Assembly (NCBI GenBank): GCA_021781535.1
Contig: JAJXWO010000013.1
Span: 1 to 64,000 of the forward strand
Source of the DNA: Deltaproteobacteria bacterium
GTDB taxonomy: Bacteria > Desulfobacterota > Desulfuromonadia > Geobacterales > Pseudopelobacteraceae
DNA: 64,000 nucleotides
Direction: 5' to 3'
In this document: positions 62,318-64,000 of the stretch, in pieces
Layout: each line of letters begins with the position of its first letter
Position numbering within the stretch: position 1 is the first letter of the stretch
Made by a program: the position numbers and the translations under genes
Notes under the pieces: model-generated
Told to the model about the DNA's origin: nothing
Database searches by the model: none
The model's input: the letters and a program-made list of their open reading frames with translations, nothing else

Positions 62318-62701
62318 GTGCGGATATTCAAAACAAAGTGGTTCGTCCGGTATGTGCGGCAGGAGCACATTAGCGATCACGGCTTGCGTGATGCTATTGA
62401 ACGTGCCGAGCGTGGGCTTGTAGATGCCGATTTAGGCGGAGGGGTCATCAAACAGCGGGTGGCACGGACGGGGCAGGGGCGTTCCGGTGGCTACCGGATG
62501 TTGATTGCTTACCGCTCCGGCAATAGAGCTGTTTTCATGTACGGCATTGCTAAAAATGATAGGGGTAATATTGACGAAGACGAACTTGCAACGTTGCGAG
62601 AGATCGGGGCGGCATGGCTGGCGGCACAGCCGGAAGAGCTAAGCCATGCCATTAAAGAGGGTATTTTGGAGGAAATGAACGATGACAACAAAAGCAAATA
62701 A
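62318..62701 (+). CDS. RelE/HigB-like toxin
   Basis: GTG 62318 follows GGAGGGG. The 127-residue protein begins RIFKTKWFVRYVRQEHISDH and has VIKQRVARTGQGRSGGYRMLIAYRSGNRAVFMYGIAKNDRGNI, the basic core of this HigB-like RelE subgroup. It probably cleaves mRNA. It overlaps the antitoxin by 20 bp. Confidence 0.87.
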   Translation: MRIFKTKWFVRYVRQEHISDHGLRDAIERAERGLVDADLGGGVIKQRVARTGQGRSGGYRMLIAYRSGNRAVFMYGIAKNDRGNIDEDELATLREIGAAWLAAQPEELSHAIKEGILEEMNDDNKSK

Positions 62702-63017
62702 AAATAGCCCGTTGACACAGGCACTGCTTGAAACTGCCGACGATATGCACGGCATAGGCCTTTTGGGAAAAGATTCTTACGAAAAAATCACCATGCGGCA
62801 CTTGGGAGTAAAAACACCGGAGGTAGAACCGCTGTCAGCTGAAGAAATCCGTAAGATACGGGAACAAACTCACATGAGCCAGTCAGTATTCGCCCACTGC
62901 CTCAATGTGACGGTAGGGTACGTATCACAATTAGAGAGGGGAGCAAAACGCCCGACTGGTGCAGCGCTCATGCTGTTGAATGTTATTCACCGCAAGGGGA
63001 TTGAAGCGATTCTGTAA
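62682..63017 (+). CDS. HigA-like XRE-family antitoxin
   Basis: The 111-residue protein has a helix-turn-helix (EEIRKIREQTHMSQSVFAHCLNVTVGYVSQLERGAKRPTG) near residues 52-92 and a helical N-terminus that should bind the toxin. Toxin-first order is usual for HigBA. Confidence 0.88.
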   Translation: MTTKANKNSPLTQALLETADDMHGIGLLGKDSYEKITMRHLGVKTPEVEPLSAEEIRKIREQTHMSQSVFAHCLNVTVGYVSQLERGAKRPTGAALMLLNVIHRKGIEAIL

Positions 63018-63292
63018 CTCTCACACTTACCAACAGTTTATGACGTTCCCCGCTTCCTCGCAGACTCAATGAAGCGGTTATAAACTGACGCCCCTCTAAA
63101 GTCCGCACATTACAAACCGGCTTGATGTAAGTCTTGCCCATCACAAATATGCCGAATTTCAGATTATGACACGTTGAGACAGAAATCCTTTTAATGTCGT
63201 CTGTACCTGTATTTAAAATCGAATCAGTCGTAATAGGGCCTATGTTCGGCTCAAGTACAGATCACTTGGGTAAAGTACAGATAAAAGCTATT

Positions 63293-63667
63293 TTATGGTT
63301 CAAATTCATTTTTATCGCTTGATTCAAATTCTTTTCTGCAGAATGAATCCGTGAGCCCATCTATCTTAATCCCCTGTATATTTCCCGTTTCCGCTTCCCG
63401 TTCAGCATACTGCTCAGAATACGCCGCAGGGATCTTCTGCTCAACAATAGCAATTGCCTCAGCGATGGCTTGAAACTGTTTCGAGACTGGATCATCATCT
63501 AGACTGGTGGAGAGATAGTTGTCCTGTGTTTTTTTACAGAGCGCATCAATCCCGGCGGAAGTGATTCCTTCAGCGATTATCTCAGCTGACGTTTTCCCCG
63601 TTAGAATTTCCGTTGCTACAATGCACACTGCCAGTTGTGCGCCAAATTTCTTGATTACCTCTTTCAT
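63293..63667 (-). CDS. Protein of unknown function
   Basis: The 124-residue protein begins KEVIKKFGAQLAVCIVATEI and is helical, with no membrane or known domain. Starts upstream of the partial gene at the window edge run in the same direction, so it is probably part of a longer leftward unit. The 275 bp to its left hold no gene. Confidence 0.55.
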   Translation of the reverse strand: MKEVIKKFGAQLAVCIVATEILTGKTSAEIIAEGITSAGIDALCKKTQDNYLSTSLDDDPVSKQFQAIAEAIAIVEQKIPAAYSEQYAEREAETGNIQGIKIDGLTDSFCRKEFESSDKNEFEP

Positions 63668-63699
63668 ACTACCCCTTTGTCATAAGTCGGCTTACCGAG

Positions 63700-64000
63700 T
63701 CAGGCTATCCGGTCCCGTTTGGCCTGCAATGAGTTATTGTCTTCCATGCAGGTTTGAATATTCTGGATACGCTCTTTTATGGAGATATGTTCATAACGTT
63801 CTTGTATGGCGGCTCTCGTTGCTTCCGGGGGCTTTTTGCGGATTCTGTGTAGAGTTTGGCGGATTATGAGCTGGTTGACCAGTGGAAGAACTATTTTTGA
63901 CACTGCAACGGAGGCCTTAGTGTTATGTAGCTGGATTCTGCGCTCAGTGAATTGAAATATCACTTCACTGAGCAGCTGTTCAGGGGTGATCCTGAGCCCG
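63700..64000 (-). CDS. Protein of unknown function (partial at window edge)
   Basis: The frame is open from the window edge to the stop at 63700 (100 codons); a GTG at 63963 could be a start but coding continues upstream in frame (TPEQLLSEVIFQFTERR), so the gene is probably cut by the edge. The seen part is helical and basic (RIRKKPPEATRAAIQERYEH). No recognised family. Confidence 0.55.
   Translation of the reverse strand, partial: GLRITPEQLLSEVIFQFTERRIQLHNTKASVAVSKIVLPLVNQLIIRQTLHRIRKKPPEATRAAIQERYEHISIKERIQNIQTCMEDNNSLQAKRDRIA

Overview
The window looks like chromosome from a Desulfuromonadales (Geobacter/Pelobacter-type) deltaproteobacterium. This rests on the gene set rather than on a marker gene: anaerobic cobalamin genes (cbiX, cbiC, cbiD), a NuoEFG-type module with a small monohaem cytochrome c, both classes of tryptophan synthase beta subunit (trpB and trpB2), paired DUF507 genes, a diderm envelope set (LptD, TonB, AmiC, lytic transglycosylases) and c-di-GMP/chemotaxis proteins. 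No rRNA, intact tRNA or CRISPR array was found.

Layout. 0-4.2 kb: a GntR regulator cut by the window edge with a perfect palindromic operator, a K+ channel/RCK protein, a TIM-barrel isomerase, galE and a PilZ protein. 4.3-7.8 kb: a leftward metal-uptake cluster of a TonB-dependent receptor with an OprC-like Cys-x3-Met motif, a TonB, and a Cys/His-rich exported protein. 7.9-16.3 kb: a tight leftward run hemW-nuoE-cytochrome c-nuoF-nuoG-cbiX-cbiC-AEC transporter-cbiD, joining NADH chemistry with haem and cobalamin work. 16.4-30.8 kb: housekeeping genes (methyltransferase, lptD, folC, accD, trpA, a chemotaxis receptor, an SLT-like lipoprotein, an Rrf2 regulator, tatC, rnr). 31.2-37.8 kb: a rightward operon ribH-nusB-hom-trpB2-trpF-trpB closed by a strong terminator, then pta.

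37.9-45.8 kb is the most unusual part: a small chromosomal integron. A tyrosine recombinase gene of integron-integrase type (45015-45788, +) points away from a leftward array of cassette genes. At least four sites fit attC (38646-38716, 40294-40350, 41355-41427, 42194-42261), each directly 3' of a minus-strand gene or two-gene cassette or at its start boundary. Cargo includes a Phd/RelE-type module at the distal end, a BrnT/BrnA module in reverse orientation, a lipoprotein, small membrane proteins, an unknown soluble protein and a PKD/beta-propeller lipoprotein. The integrase appears to have lost its catalytic core by an in-frame deletion, so the array is probably frozen. Between the integrase and the array lies a small DUF5710-like gene whose 3' end carries five 18-bp near-palindromic repeats of unknown role.

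45.8-60.1 kb returns to core genes: a MoxR ATPase/VWA pair with a small partner, queC, two DUF507 genes, a Slt70-like transglycosylase, mutS, an RRM protein, amiC, an FKBP isomerase, a YkgJ protein, prfA, hisG and hisI. 60.2-64 kb looks like the edge of an integrated element: a degenerate tRNA-3'-end-like sequence, then a transglutaminase-like protein, a RadC-family protein, an unknown protein, a HigB/HigA-type pair and two unknown genes, the last cut by the window edge.

Two genes (cbiD and rnr) carry palindromic repeat elements inside the reading frame that add peptide segments without breaking the frame.
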